A stretch of DNA of 64,000 nucleotides from Chloroflexi bacterium HGW-Chloroflexi-6 (GCA_002840685.1 PHBU01000006.1:124001-188000), one strand, 5' to 3'; shown: positions 17,554 to 27,384, numbered from the stretch's first letter. Notes: generated by a model not told the origin, from the letters alone. Program-made: numbers and translations.

Positions 17554-18653
17554 GTGCAACTCCGATGATCGAACTGCGCAAGGTCGTCAAAACCTTCAAG
17601 AATGCCGCCGGTGAATTCACCGTGCTGAAAGGGGTTGACCTGACCCTCAACAAGGGTGAGTTTGTCGCGATTGTCGGCAAATCAGGCAGCGGCAAAAGCA
17701 CCCTGCTGAACATGATGACCGGCATCGACCACCCCAGCGGCGGACAGGTGGTGGTCAATGCCACTGATCTATATGCGCGCATGAACGAATCACAGCGTTC
17801 CCTATGGCGCGGCAAGAACATGGGCATCGTTTTCCAGTTCTTCCAGCTTTTGCCAATGCTGAGCTTGCTCGAAAACGTTATGCTGCCGATGGATTATGTC
17901 AACATGTACGATTTTGACGAGCGCCCCCAACGCGCCATGGAATTGCTGACCCTGGTGGGGCTGGAAAAACAGGCCAACAAATTACCATCGGCGGTTTCCA
18001 CCGGCCAGCAGCAGGCAGCCGCAATCGCCCGCGCCCTGGCCACCGATCCGCCGCTGATGGTGGCCGACGAACCAACCGGCAACCTCGATTCGCGCTCGGC
18101 AGATATCATCATCAACCTGTTCCAATCGCTGGCAGACCAGGGCAAAACCATCGTCATGGTCACGCATGATCCATCCCTGACCCAACGCACCTCGCGCACG
18201 ATCATTATTTCGGACGGCGAACTGGTCGATGAAGCTGTCGCCCAGGCCCTGCCGCTGCTCAATCACCGTCAGATGTTGTCGGTCACCAAAACGGCGCAGC
18301 GCAGGCGCATCGAAGCCGGCCAAACCGTATTGCAGCGCGACCAGCACGTTAACGAGTTCTACATTATCACGGCCGGCGCGGTGGAAATTGTCCTGACGGG
18401 GAAACAACGCGAGGATGTGGTCATTTCGCGCCTCGAAACGGGACAATTCTTCGGGGAAGTGGAGCTGCTGCGCGGCGGAAAATCAATCGCCAGTGTGCGT
18501 GCAACAGGCGATCTACCCGCCGAAGTGCTGGTGCTGCCCCGTGAAACTTTCCTCGATCTGCTCAAACAATCGCCCCTGACCGAAGAGACGATCGGCAAGA
18601 TCGTTCAGCGCCGCCTTGAAGAAAACCGCTCCGCCGACCGGCGGGGGAGATAA
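17550..18653 (+). CDS. ABC ATPase fused to a cyclic-nucleotide-binding domain
   Basis: The first 230 or so residues are an ABC ATPase (Walker [10 protein letters not shown], Walker [20 protein letters not shown]). The signature differs from consensus: [15 protein letters not shown] instead of LSGGQQQR. Residues about 245-360 form a Crp-like cNMP-binding beta-barrel, with [19 protein letters not shown] and a phosphate-binding-cassette-like segment [15 protein letters not shown], though the usual PBC Arg is not obvious. The fusion suggests transport gated by a ligand or by membrane state. The start overlaps the previous stop, implying translational coupling, and the permease follows after 5 bases. 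Confidence 0.86.
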   Translation: MSATPMIELRKVVKTFKNAAGEFTVLKGVDLTLNKGEFVAIVGKSGSGKSTLLNMMTGIDHPSGGQVVVNATDLYARMNESQRSLWRGKNMGIVFQFFQLLPMLSLLENVMLPMDYVNMYDFDERPQRAMELLTLVGLEKQANKLPSAVSTGQQQAAAIARALATDPPLMVADEPTGNLDSRSADIIINLFQSLADQGKTIVMVTHDPSLTQRTSRTIIISDGELVDEAVAQALPLLNHRQMLSVTKTAQRRRIEAGQTVLQRDQHVNEFYIITAGAVEIVLTGKQREDVVISRLETGQFFGEVELLRGGKSIASVRATGDLPAEVLVLPRETFLDLLKQSPLTEETIGKIVQRRLEENRSADRRGR

Positions 18654-18658
18654 CCACC

Positions 18659-21091
18659 ATGAGACCTCGCTGGCGCAAGATATTTCTGGATCTTTTTGAT
18701 AACTGGACCCGCACCCTGCTGGTGGTCTTTTCGATCGCCGTCGGGGTCTTTTCGATCGGTGTGATCTCGGGCGCGTATGTCATCATTGAAAATGATATGA
18801 GCGCCAGCTATGCCGCCAACAAACCGGCCAACATCGAGCTGCGCATGGATGATTTCGATCGCGATTTCCTCGCTACCATCGAAAATGCGCCCGGCATCGC
18901 TGAAGTCGAAGGGCGGCGGGTCTTCAACATCCGCGCGCGGCGCGAAGACAGCAGCAAATGGACAACGCTCGACATTGTCGCTGTTGATGATTTTGAAAAG
19001 AACAAGATCAACCTGCTGACGCCGCTGGAAGGCTTGACGATACCCGGCAAGCGCGAGGTGGTGCTCGAAAGCAAGGTATTGGAAGAATTTGAGATTACGG
19101 TTGGTGAATCGGTGGTTTTTGAACTACCCGACGGCTCAACCAAATCGCTAAAAGTGGTCGGCATTGCGCAAGACCCGACCACCGGCGCAGATGACTTTCT
19201 GGCCCCGCCCTTCGTTTATATCTCGATGGATACGCTGTTGACCCTGCGCCAACCGAATACTTTCAACCGGGTTTACGCCACCGTCAGCGAGAACGAAAAC
19301 GATGACGCCCACATCCGCAAAGTGGCGGCAGATTTGAAAGACCGCATCGAAAAAAGCGGCGTTTCGGTTGCGCGTTCGCGCACAGCGCTGACCAACGAAC
19401 ATCCGCTGGCTTCAACGGTCAACGCCGTTCTGGGCATATTGCTGGCGCTGGGCGTCTTGATCGTATTCCTGTCTTCTTCGCTGATCGCCAACACCCTGGC
19501 AGCCCTGCTTAATCAGCACCTGCGCCACATCGGCGTGATGAAACTGGTCGGCGGACGGCGCAACCAGGTCTTTGGCATGTACCTGGTCTTGATCCTGGCC
19601 TTCGGGCTGCTGGCGCTGGCCCTGGCCGTCCCCCTGGGTGGATGGGGCGCTTATGAACTGTCCAATTTCATCGCCGAAAAACTGGGGTTTACGCTGCTTG
19701 GCCGCCGCATCGTGCCACTTGCGTTTTATATCCAGATCGCGGTCGGGATCCTCGTCCCGCTGCTGGCCGGGTTTGGGCCGGTCATTAACGGTTCGCGCAT
19801 CACGGTCCTGAGCGCCATCAGCGGGGATACAACCTCGGATGGCGGCGGGCAGGCTGCGGGTGGCGCACCGCGCGAATCGGCTTTCGACCGCTTCCAGCAC
19901 CGGGCAACGGTGGCCCTCGCCAAACGTGGAATCCACTTCCCGCGTCCCCTGCTGATCTCGCTGAGAAATACGTTCCGCCGCAAAGGCCGCCTGATGCTGA
20001 CGCTTTTCACATTAACAATGGGCGGAGCGATTTTTGTCAGCGTCTTCAATGTGCGCGCAACCCTTTTTGATTACATGGATAACGTTGGCAATTATTTTGT
20101 AGCCGACGTGACCCTTGATTTTGACCAGCCCTATCGTTTGAGCGAGATCGAACAGGTGGCACGCCAGGTGCCGGGCGTGATGGAGGTGGAAGGCTGGGCC
20201 TTTGCTACCGCCGAAGTGCTCTACCCCGATGGAACCATCGCCGAAAACCTGACCGTGCTGGCCCCTCCTGCCGAAAGCAAGATGGTCGATGCCAAGCCGG
20301 TAGCCGGGCGCTGGCTGCAAGCCGGCGATACGCGCTCGATCGCGATTACCGAAGGTATTTTGCGCAGTTTCCCCGATCTGAAAGTGGGCGATTCGCTCAG
20401 GGTCAAATCGGGCGGCAACGAACAGGATTGGGAAGTAGTCGGTTTTTTCAAGTTTATCGACCGCGAAGGGTTGATCGCCTACGGCACCTATGAGCATTTT
20501 TCACGCGAGACCAACCTGGCCGGGCGCTCGGTTTCCTTCCGGGTGGTGACAGACCGCCACGACAAAGCCTACCAGGCTCAGATGAGCGAAATGCTCGACA
20601 AACACTTCCGCGATGCCGGCTATAAATTGCGCCAGGCGCGGCCCGGCCTTTCGGCGCTGAATAACGCCACCGAAAGCCTCGATATTTTGGTGATCTTCCT
20701 GCTGCTGATGGCGATCCTGACGGCCATCGTGGGCGCGATGGGCCTGACCGGCACCATGGGCATGAATGTGCTTGAACGTACCCGCGAAATTGGCATCATG
20801 CGCGCCATCGGCGCAGCAGACAGCGAGGTGATGCGCATGGTGATCATCGAAGGCGTGGTGATTGGCAGTATCTCGTGGGTGCTAGGGTTATTTCTGGCAG
20901 TTCCAATTACTTATTTACTCTCCTTAATCGTAAGTCTGGCAGTTTTTGAGACCCCCATCGATGTAGTCTTTACTCCTGTCGGTTATTTGATCTGGTTGGG
21001 TGTAGTGCTCGTGCTATCCGCCCTGGCCAGCGTCATCCCTGCTCGCAATGCCGCCCGCCTGACCATCCGCGAAGTGCTGGCGTACGAATAA
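18659..21091 (+). CDS. Large ABC transporter permease with two FtsX domains
   Basis: At 810 residues it is twice the size of a simple MacB permease. There is an N-terminal helix, an extracytoplasmic domain, a first FtsX helix bundle (about 250-385), a second anchor helix near 440, a second periplasmic-type domain, and a final FtsX bundle (about 675-805, containing RTREIGIMRAIGA). This duplicated layout is found in bacterial ABC exporters without an outer-membrane partner. It should assemble with the two preceding ATPases and the HlyD-like lipoprotein downstream. The substrate is unknown. Confidence 0.88.
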   Translation: MRPRWRKIFLDLFDNWTRTLLVVFSIAVGVFSIGVISGAYVIIENDMSASYAANKPANIELRMDDFDRDFLATIENAPGIAEVEGRRVFNIRARREDSSKWTTLDIVAVDDFEKNKINLLTPLEGLTIPGKREVVLESKVLEEFEITVGESVVFELPDGSTKSLKVVGIAQDPTTGADDFLAPPFVYISMDTLLTLRQPNTFNRVYATVSENENDDAHIRKVAADLKDRIEKSGVSVARSRTALTNEHPLASTVNAVLGILLALGVLIVFLSSSLIANTLAALLNQHLRHIGVMKLVGGRRNQVFGMYLVLILAFGLLALALAVPLGGWGAYELSNFIAEKLGFTLLGRRIVPLAFYIQIAVGILVPLLAGFGPVINGSRITVLSAISGDTTSDGGGQAAGGAPRESAFDRFQHRATVALAKRGIHFPRPLLISLRNTFRRKGRLMLTLFTLTMGGAIFVSVFNVRATLFDYMDNVGNYFVADVTLDFDQPYRLSEIEQVARQVPGVMEVEGWAFATAEVLYPDGTIAENLTVLAPPAESKMVDAKPVAGRWLQAGDTRSIAITEGILRSFPDLKVGDSLRVKSGGNEQDWEVVGFFKFIDREGLIAYGTYEHFSRETNLAGRSVSFRVVTDRHDKAYQAQMSEMLDKHFRDAGYKLRQARPGLSALNNATESLDILVIFLLLMAILTAIVGAMGLTGTMGMNVLERTREIGIMRAIGAADSEVMRMVIIEGVVIGSISWVLGLFLAVPITYLLSLIVSLAVFETPIDVVFTPVGYLIWLGVVLVLSALASVIPARNAARLTIREVLAYE

Positions 21092-21120
21092 AATTATTCT
21101 CAAATTTAAAAAGGAACGTT

Positions 21121-22263
21121 ATGAAAAAAATACTCTTCTCCCTGCTTGTCCTGCTTTCCCTGAGCCTGGCCGCTTGCGGCGCTCAGCCCTCTGCCACCCC
21201 CGAAGTGCCAGTTGTGGCTGATGAGACCGTCATCGCCGAAGGGCGGATCGTCCCTGCCGCCGATGTTGCCCTGACCTTTGCCGTACGCGGCACCGTTGAG
21301 GAGATCCTGGTCAGCGAAGGCCAGTCGGTCAAAAGCGGGGATGTGCTGGCGCGTCTCTCGGACCGTGAACAGGCCGAGGCCGCCCTGGCCGCATCCAACC
21401 TGGAGCTGACCTCCGCTCAACAGGCGTACGATGAGTTCACCCGCGCCGAGGGGCTGTCTCGCGCCGAGGCCTGGGACCTGTACCTGCAGGCCCAGATCGT
21501 CCGCGCTGATGCCGAACGCGAATGGGAAAAGCTCGATGTTTCCGCGATCGAAGATAAGATCGAAGACGCCGATGCTGATGTCCAGGATAAAGAAGAAACC
21601 CTGGAAGATGCCCAGGATGAGTTTGATAAATACAAAGACCTGAACAAAGACAACTCAAAGCGCGAAACCGCCGAAGATGATCTCGAAAAAGCCCAGGAAG
21701 ATTACAACGAATCCCTGCGCAAACGCGAAGAAATCGTCCGTGAACGCGATAGCGTGCGTGCCGCACTGGATGCCGCCCTTTCAAATGAAGCCGAAGCCAA
21801 GCGAGTCTACGACCAGCGCGCCGAAGGACTCGACCCCGATCAAAAATCCCTGCTCGAAGCCCGCCTCGCCAACGCTAAAGCCCAGGCCGCCGCTGCCCAA
21901 TCCAACCTGGATAACTTCGACCTGAAAGCGCCCTTCGACGGCATCGTGACCGATGTTAACCTGACCGTTGGGCAAATGGTTGGGCCTGAAAACCAGGCCA
22001 TGCAATTGGCCGATTTCAGCGCCTGGATGATCGAAACCAGCGACCTGAACGAACTCGAAGTCGTGCGCGTCAGCGAAGGCCAGACCGTTGAAGTCCGGCC
22101 CGATGCGCTGGGCGAGCTGGTTCTGAATGGCGTCGTCGAGCAGGTTGGTCTGTCGTACCGCACCCAGGGCGGGGATGTGCTCTACACCGTCAAGATCAAA
22201 CTGAACGAAACTGACGAACGCCTGCGCTGGGGTATGACCGTCGAGTTGACCTTCGTGCCGTGA
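21121..22263 (+). CDS. HlyD/MFP-type efflux adaptor lipoprotein
   Basis: The 380-residue protein has a lipoprotein signal (LSLSLAACG). A biotinyl-lipoyl-like half (about 38-90, AVRGTVEEILVSEGQSVKSG) and its complement (about 270-300, LKAPFDGIVTDVNLTVGQMV) flank a long coiled-coil hairpin (about 95-265) very rich in Glu, Asp and Lys. A beta-barrel-like C-terminus follows. It is the membrane-fusion subunit of the efflux operon and would be anchored on the outer leaflet in a cell without an outer membrane. AAGGA precedes the ATG by about 7 bases. Confidence 0.88.
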   Translation: MKKILFSLLVLLSLSLAACGAQPSATPEVPVVADETVIAEGRIVPAADVALTFAVRGTVEEILVSEGQSVKSGDVLARLSDREQAEAALAASNLELTSAQQAYDEFTRAEGLSRAEAWDLYLQAQIVRADAEREWEKLDVSAIEDKIEDADADVQDKEETLEDAQDEFDKYKDLNKDNSKRETAEDDLEKAQEDYNESLRKREEIVRERDSVRAALDAALSNEAEAKRVYDQRAEGLDPDQKSLLEARLANAKAQAAAAQSNLDNFDLKAPFDGIVTDVNLTVGQMVGPENQAMQLADFSAWMIETSDLNELEVVRVSEGQTVEVRPDALGELVLNGVVEQVGLSYRTQGGDVLYTVKIKLNETDERLRWGMTVELTFVP

Positions 22264-22270
22264 GAATTTT

Positions 22271-22306
22271 CACATTGTTGACAGTCGCTTTCAATGTGGG
22301 TAAACT
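22271..22306 (+). promoter_or_regulatory. Promoter of the CBS-domain gene, with inverted repeat
   Basis: TTGACA (22278-22283), 17-base spacer, TAAACT (22301-22306). The -35 region is enclosed by the inverted repeat CACATTG / CAATGTG (22271-22298), a possible operator. Confidence 0.5.
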
Positions 22307-22336
22307 GATTCCATAACATCCCACCAGGAGGCAGCT

Positions 22337-22774
22337 ATGGCAATCGCCCGCGACTTACTAAAATCGAAGCGCCAAGACTTTATCGTTTCGGTCACACCCA
22401 ATGCAACCGTTTTGGAAGCCATCAAAGTCATGGCGGAGAACAACGTTGGCGCTTTGCTTGTCATGCAAGAGGGCAAAATCGCCGGGATTCTCTCGGAACG
22501 CGATATCGTCCGCAAAGTGGACCGGCTCGGCAAAACATCTGCCACTGCCCAGGTGCATGAGATCATGACCGAGAAGGTGCTCTACGTCAACGCGACGCAG
22601 CCCATCGAAGAGTGCATGGCGCTGATGACCGAGAAACGTATCCGCCACCTACCGGTGCTGCAAGGCGACGAATTGCTGGGTGTCATCTCGATCGGCGATG
22701 TGCTGCGCAACGCCATCGAAGAACGCGAATTCATCATCTCACAGCTGGAGCATTACATCCGCGCTGGCGGGTAA
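22337..22774 (+). CDS. CBS-domain pair protein
   Basis: The 145 residues form a tandem CBS (Bateman) module: about 18-70 (ATVLEAIKVMAENNVGALLV, then GILSERDIVRKV) and 80-135 (QPIEECMALMTEKRIRHLPV, then GVISIGDVLRN). Stand-alone pairs of this kind bind adenine nucleotides or related ligands and act as sensors. There is no effector domain and no signal peptide. AGGAGG lies 8-9 bases before the ATG, and the gene has its own promoter and terminator. Confidence 0.9.
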   Translation: MAIARDLLKSKRQDFIVSVTPNATVLEAIKVMAENNVGALLVMQEGKIAGILSERDIVRKVDRLGKTSATAQVHEIMTEKVLYVNATQPIEECMALMTEKRIRHLPVLQGDELLGVISIGDVLRNAIEEREFIISQLEHYIRAGG

Positions 22775-22794
22775 AAGTAAAAGAAAAAGCATTC

Positions 22795-22826
22795 AAAACG
22801 CCGCCCTGAATTGGGCGGCGTTTTTG
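22795..22826 (+). terminator. Intrinsic terminator after the CBS gene
   Basis: AACGCCGCCC / GGGCGGCGTT stem with a 6-base loop followed by T residues. Confidence 0.88.
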
Positions 22827-22873
22827 GTATGAGGCATAGCCTGAGATGCTTTTGCATGATGACAAACCCGGAT

Positions 22874-23002
22874 GTATTGCAAGGCCTCGGCCACGGGCGG
22901 GGTTTGGATATCCGGACTGCCAGCCAGATCGGCAATCCGTCCGCGCCAACTTCAGGGGACGGTGGTAGGTGCGCGCCAATAGCCGCACGGGCAGAGATGC
23001 CT
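22874..23002 (-). pseudogene. Decayed copy of the comM 3' end
   Basis: About 105 bases (22874-22979) match 27531-27635, the last part of intact comM, in the same orientation, with about nine differences by eye. One inserted C breaks the frame. The next bases (TAGCCGCACGGGCAGAG) resemble comM near 27965-27981, as if about 330 bases of comM had been lost between. The peptide ARTYHRPLKLART can be read here, against ARAYHRTLKLARTIAD in ComM. Together with intact comM it brackets the three wall-related genes. Confidence 0.75.
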
Positions 23003-23252
23003 ACAATAGCACGCTTTTTTCTTGTTGGGTGAATGATAAAAAGGCGACATTGAAAACATGTTTCAATCAGTTGCATTAATTTAGGATTATTGTCCACAAC
23101 ATCAGATTAATCGCATCCACTTTTCTGAAACACCCCCCCAAGTGGCGGATATAAACATCCCCTGATGTGATGATGGAGCCGGAGAACATTTATTATAAGA
23201 TTGGCTATATACAATCATATTTCGAAAATTTTTCAGCGGAGGGTGAGTCATT
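23003..23252. other. AT-rich intergenic region upstream of the C39 gene
   Basis: About 250 bases with no convincing gene. GGAGGGTGA occurs near 23238 as the likely ribosome binding site of the next gene; no consensus promoter is clear. Confidence 0.45.
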
Positions 23253-24611
23253 GTGCAAAATAAACGAAAAATAACCTGGTTAATCATCGTGATGGCGGTC
23301 GTGATCCTGCTGGCAGGGGTGGCGAGCCTGCCCTCGATCTGGCCCAGGGTAACCTATCATTTCCACCAGGCATACACGGCAGTCAAATACTGGTTATATC
23401 CGCCCAGTGAAATAGTTTTTGTTCCATCCACACATGGCGATGATCGTATGGCCCTTTCAGTCGCAGCCGCAAACACTGCCGGCGGCCCTGCTCATCAACC
23501 TACAACTGAGCCTAACCTCATCCCATCCCAAGCCACCCCTGAAGTCCCCTTTACTCCAAACCTTAGTCCCACATCACTGCCATCTTCTATCTTACTGCAA
23601 GGCATTACTAAAGAACGTCAATTTATGAACAATTGCGGGCCGGCTACTCTTTCCATGTATCTTTCCTATTACGGCTGGGGCAAAGATCAGATCGCGGCAG
23701 CAAAAGTGCTCAGGCCCAATGCGAAGGATGTGAATGTGATGCCTTACGAGTTGGTGGATTTTGTCAACGAAAACACCGCACAGCATGCCCTCTGGCGGTA
23801 TGGCGGTGACCTGCAAACCATTAAAAACCTGCTCAATGCAGGTTTTCCAGTGATGATCGAAAAAAGCTTCGAGCCGTATAGTTTGAGAAATGAACCTTGG
23901 ATGGGTCATTACAATCTGGTGGTTGGCTATGATGATGAGAAACAGATCCTCACTGTCCAGGATTCCTATCTCATGAGCTATGCCCCGTGGGGGGGAGAGA
24001 TTCCTGTAGATCAATGGGATTCCTTCATTGGGTTTGATTTTTCTTACAGCGAACTGGAGCGGGACTGGCGAGCCTTTAATTTTGTATTCATTGTTGTTTA
24101 CCCGCCGGAAAAGGAAAATGAAGTGCTCCACGCGCTGGGTCCGCTGGCGACTGAGGCAGGGGCATATCGCCGCGCATATGACCGCGCGATGCAGGAAACC
24201 GTCTCGCTGACCGACGTACGCGATCAATTCTTCGCCTGGTTCAACGCTGGCACCAGCCAGGTATCCCTGAAGGATTACAGTGCCGCTGCCACCACATTCG
24301 ATACAGCCTTCAGCATATATCCGGATATCAAGGATGATTATCGTCCATACCGCATCCTGTGGTATGAGACTGGCCCCTACGAGGCATACTACGCCTCGGG
24401 GCGCTACCAGGATGTCATCAACCTGGCAAACCAGACACTGGGATACATGTCTGAGCCAGCCTTAGAAGAAAGCTATTACTGGCGGGCATTATCCTATGTT
24501 GCGCTTGGCGATACAACCCGCGCTATTACTGACCTGCGCGCCAGCCTGGAATACCACCCGGGTTTCGCGCCCAGTGTGGCCTTGCTCAAGCAGCTTGGCA
24601 AGACGCCTTAA
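23253..24611 (+). CDS. C39-like cysteine peptidase with C-terminal TPR
   Basis: The 452-residue product has an N-terminal transmembrane or signal segment (about 7-27), a Pro/Thr-rich linker, and a peptidase_C39_2-type domain (about 115-285). The catalytic Cys is in NNCGPATLSMYL, and the His in GHYNLVVGYDDE is followed by Asp in TVQDSY. A TPR-like tail (about 325-450) follows. It is probably a surface-anchored papain-like enzyme; the substrate is unknown. The start is GTG, with GGAGG about 10 bases upstream. A clear paralogue lies at 44932-46293. It is the first of three wall-related genes. Confidence 0.8.
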   Translation: MQNKRKITWLIIVMAVVILLAGVASLPSIWPRVTYHFHQAYTAVKYWLYPPSEIVFVPSTHGDDRMALSVAAANTAGGPAHQPTTEPNLIPSQATPEVPFTPNLSPTSLPSSILLQGITKERQFMNNCGPATLSMYLSYYGWGKDQIAAAKVLRPNAKDVNVMPYELVDFVNENTAQHALWRYGGDLQTIKNLLNAGFPVMIEKSFEPYSLRNEPWMGHYNLVVGYDDEKQILTVQDSYLMSYAPWGGEIPVDQWDSFIGFDFSYSELERDWRAFNFVFIVVYPPEKENEVLHALGPLATEAGAYRRAYDRAMQETVSLTDVRDQFFAWFNAGTSQVSLKDYSAAATTFDTAFSIYPDIKDDYRPYRILWYETGPYEAYYASGRYQDVINLANQTLGYMSEPALEESYYWRALSYVALGDTTRAITDLRASLEYHPGFAPSVALLKQLGKTP

Positions 24612-24653
24612 AAATCTACCAACCACTGCATCAACCTCAGGAGGTACTTCTTA

Positions 24654-25835
24654 ATGACCATAACAACGGAAAGGGTCCAACCCCTGCCAAGTAATAAAAA
24701 ATTAGCGAACCGCTGGATTCTCAGCCTCATTTTATTGACCGCCCTGCTGCTCGCCGCACCGGGAATGTGGGCTACCCTGGCTAGTCGGATGGCGCTGGCA
24801 CACAGTTCCGATGCACCCGTCCTCGGGAATTTACTGGTCTTGCCAAACCTTACACCCACCGCTCCTGCCACGGCAACCAGCGCCAGCCAGGCAACGGCAA
24901 AGGCGACCAACACCAGCGAACCAACAACGATCCAAACCACGGCAACCTCCTCAACCCCAGAAACAACGGTTAAGGTATCCGGTTACTCTGTCAATCTACG
25001 CACTGGCCCTGAAAGCAACTTTACAAAAGTCCGGAAGCTCACTTTTGGCGAACTGCTGGTGCCCTTAGGCCGGTTGAGTGATAATACCTGGCTTTATGTG
25101 AAAACATCCGAAGGCCTGGATGGCTGGGTCTCCACAGCCCTGGTAGACCTGGCGGGCAATAATACTGAGATCTTGCTGGTTAAAACGCCGCCTCCCGCTG
25201 AAACACCTACCCTCACAGGCAGGGTAAGCGGCGAGCCTGTCAATCTACGCGCCGCCCCAGACGTGGAGGCTGTCGTGGTGCGAAAGCTCACTTATGGCGA
25301 AGAACTGACCCTGTTGGGCCGGCTGCGTGATAACACCTGGCTTTATGTGAAAACATCCGATGGCTTGGAAGGCTGGGCCCATAGAGACTGGGTGGATCTG
25401 GCGGGGAGACTAGTGAATTACCTGCCGGTTAAAACAGCGCCTCCCCGAGTCATCCCGCCCCCCGTGGCTTTGGCCGGAATTGAAGGGCACTGGATTGACA
25501 TTGATCTCGGCGATCAGATGCTGTATGCCTTTGAGGGTGATGAGTTGGTGGGTTCTTTCCTGGTTTCCACCGGGACTGTTCTCTACCCCACCCGGACTGG
25601 AATGTACCATGTCTATGCCAAATTTCCTTTCATTGATATGCAAGGCTCTGATTACAATCTACCCAATGTGCCATCTAGCATGTTTTACGATGGTGATTTC
25701 TCAATTCACGGCACCTATTGGCACCATAATTTCGGAACGCGCATGAGTCATGGTTGTATTAATATGGATAGCAAAGAAGCAGAATGGCTTTACAACTGGT
25801 CGCAGGTCGGTACACTCGTGTATATCCATTGGTAA
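24654..25835 (+). CDS. L,D-transpeptidase (YkuD) with two SH3 domains
   Basis: A 393-residue secreted protein: N-terminal hydrophobic helix (about 22-42), Thr-rich linker, two bacterial SH3 domains in tandem (about 105-160 and 185-245; each has VNLR...AP or GP and NTWLYVKTS), then a YkuD catalytic domain (about 260-393). The active-site signature is complete: HGTYWHHNFGTRMSHGCINM, with the catalytic Cys in SHGC. Such enzymes form 3-3 cross-links in peptidoglycan or attach proteins to it; the SH3 repeats would bind the wall. AGGAGG lies about 9 bases upstream. The next gene starts 5 bases after its stop. Confidence 0.92.
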   Translation: MTITTERVQPLPSNKKLANRWILSLILLTALLLAAPGMWATLASRMALAHSSDAPVLGNLLVLPNLTPTAPATATSASQATAKATNTSEPTTIQTTATSSTPETTVKVSGYSVNLRTGPESNFTKVRKLTFGELLVPLGRLSDNTWLYVKTSEGLDGWVSTALVDLAGNNTEILLVKTPPPAETPTLTGRVSGEPVNLRAAPDVEAVVVRKLTYGEELTLLGRLRDNTWLYVKTSDGLEGWAHRDWVDLAGRLVNYLPVKTAPPRVIPPPVALAGIEGHWIDIDLGDQMLYAFEGDELVGSFLVSTGTVLYPTRTGMYHVYAKFPFIDMQGSDYNLPNVPSSMFYDGDFSIHGTYWHHNFGTRMSHGCINMDSKEAEWLYNWSQVGTLVYIHW

Positions 25836-25839
25836 TCGA

Positions 25840-27384
25840 ATGGTGAATCATCGCTTTACAAAGCATATGTGGGTTCTGGCGGCCAGCTTGCTGTTGGGGT
25901 TGGCAGCCTGCCAGCCGGCTGGAATGCTCGCTCCGGTTCCACTGCGTGCGGTCATGGTGGTTTCTCCATCCTGGACTGCAGCGCCGGCTCAGGCCCCAGC
26001 GCTGCCACCACCCACCCTGGAGGCAACCCGCACGCCCGCGCCTGTTTTTTACGAACCGGCTGGCTGCTGGCAGCCGCCTGACGATTACAGCCGGGTGCAC
26101 ATCAACGATTCCACTCTAAACACCCGCACCTATGCTATGCTCCAGCAAGCCGCCCGGCTGTACGGCGGTGAGATCGATGTGGCCGGAAATGCCATCATAC
26201 TGGGCAGTTACAGTGACAACGACCAAGGGAGCCATGGCGGCGGTGGTGCAGTGGATATCTCGGTTAACCGCCCCAATTCATCTTACATTCTTTACACCGA
26301 AATTGAGCCGCTCATCCGGGCGCTGCGCACGGTTGGGTTTGCAGCCTGGCTGCGCCAGCAGGATGAAACAGGACTGGGAACAGGCTTCCACATCCATGCG
26401 ATCGCCATCGGGGATGGCGAACTCTCGCCCGCCGCCCAAGAGCAGATCACCGGTCCCGCAGGTTACCTGCGCGGCAATGACGGCCTACCCATTTCCAGCA
26501 GCGACCCCGGGCGTGACAGCCACGGCGGTCCACTGATTTGCCGCTGGATGCTGGATGCAAGTTACGCAGACCTGCGTACGCCCACGCCGGTACCAACTGC
26601 AGGCTCGGCCTGGCAGGAACGCCTGCGTCAGTCTGCCCTGGAGTACCAGGCAGACTATCCCGAAGATGCCGAGCGGATCGCCCGCAGCCTGCAGTTTTTG
26701 GATGGTCAGAACGAATCTGCTGGGAATGTGTGCGGACCGCTTTCTGCGGCGATTTTGCGCGATGCGGGCCTGCTACCTGCTCAGGTTGGCCCGGTGCAGG
26801 AGCTTAAATCCTACTGGGTGGCGCGCCCGTCTGGAAATGGCCGCCCCTGGAGCCTGTTTTCCGAGCGCGATTATGAGGTCTTTCGCTTTGCTACTCCCCT
26901 GGCAGAGTTTGACTTTAAAGCCTGGCCGCTGCAGCCAGCTGATTTTGTGTATACCTATGCCCGCGGGCGGGGTTTCGAGCATATGTTTATCGTCACCGAG
27001 GTAGACGCGCAGGGGCGCGCCTACACCGTCACCAACCAGTCCCAGTCTTGGGGCAACCCACTGTGGGGCACGATGTTAATTCAGCGCTATCTGCTGTACG
27101 ATCCGCTCGCCCTGGGCGCGGGGATTATCTACAACGAATGGAGCGACCCCCGCCTGGGGCTAACCGGCCAAAACGGCTTCGAGGTGCAGCGCAAGCGCGG
27201 TCTGGAGGCGGGCAGCCGATACGCATACATTGTGCGCCCCGGCGATACGCTGCCCGACCTGGCTGCCCGTTTTGGGGCAACGTTGGAAAGTATCATTCAG
27301 GCCAATCCTGGCCCAGAACTGGCACATCTGCAGGTTGGCCAGGCGCTCACCATCCCCATCCCGGCTTATGCGCCTGCAAAGTAA
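25840..27384 (+). CDS. Lipoprotein with M15-like, papain-like and LysM domains
   Basis: The start at 25840 gives a lipobox (LLLGLAAC). The first domain (about residues 75-215) shows the zinc-ligand pattern of M15/VanY-type peptidases, SHGGGGAVDI (H-x-x-G-x-A-x-D) and a later FHIHAI. The second (about 265-430) has Cys in GNVCGPLSAAIL, His in FEHMFIVTEVD and Asn in YTVTNQS, as in papain-fold peptidases. The C-terminus is a LysM module (YIVRPGDTLPDLAARFG, then LQVGQALTIPI). The combination points to a wall-bound peptidoglycan or peptide hydrolase with two catalytic modules; the domain calls rest on motifs only. It probably shares a transcript with the L,D-transpeptidase. Confidence 0.75.
   Translation: MVNHRFTKHMWVLAASLLLGLAACQPAGMLAPVPLRAVMVVSPSWTAAPAQAPALPPPTLEATRTPAPVFYEPAGCWQPPDDYSRVHINDSTLNTRTYAMLQQAARLYGGEIDVAGNAIILGSYSDNDQGSHGGGGAVDISVNRPNSSYILYTEIEPLIRALRTVGFAAWLRQQDETGLGTGFHIHAIAIGDGELSPAAQEQITGPAGYLRGNDGLPISSSDPGRDSHGGPLICRWMLDASYADLRTPTPVPTAGSAWQERLRQSALEYQADYPEDAERIARSLQFLDGQNESAGNVCGPLSAAILRDAGLLPAQVGPVQELKSYWVARPSGNGRPWSLFSERDYEVFRFATPLAEFDFKAWPLQPADFVYTYARGRGFEHMFIVTEVDAQGRAYTVTNQSQSWGNPLWGTMLIQRYLLYDPLALGAGIIYNEWSDPRLGLTGQNGFEVQRKRGLEAGSRYAYIVRPGDTLPDLAARFGATLESIIQANPGPELAHLQVGQALTIPIPAYAPAK

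Noticed and set aside
22989..23252. Longer comM pseudogene reaching to the C39 gene
   Set aside because: Beyond about 23002 no further similarity to comM could be seen by eye.
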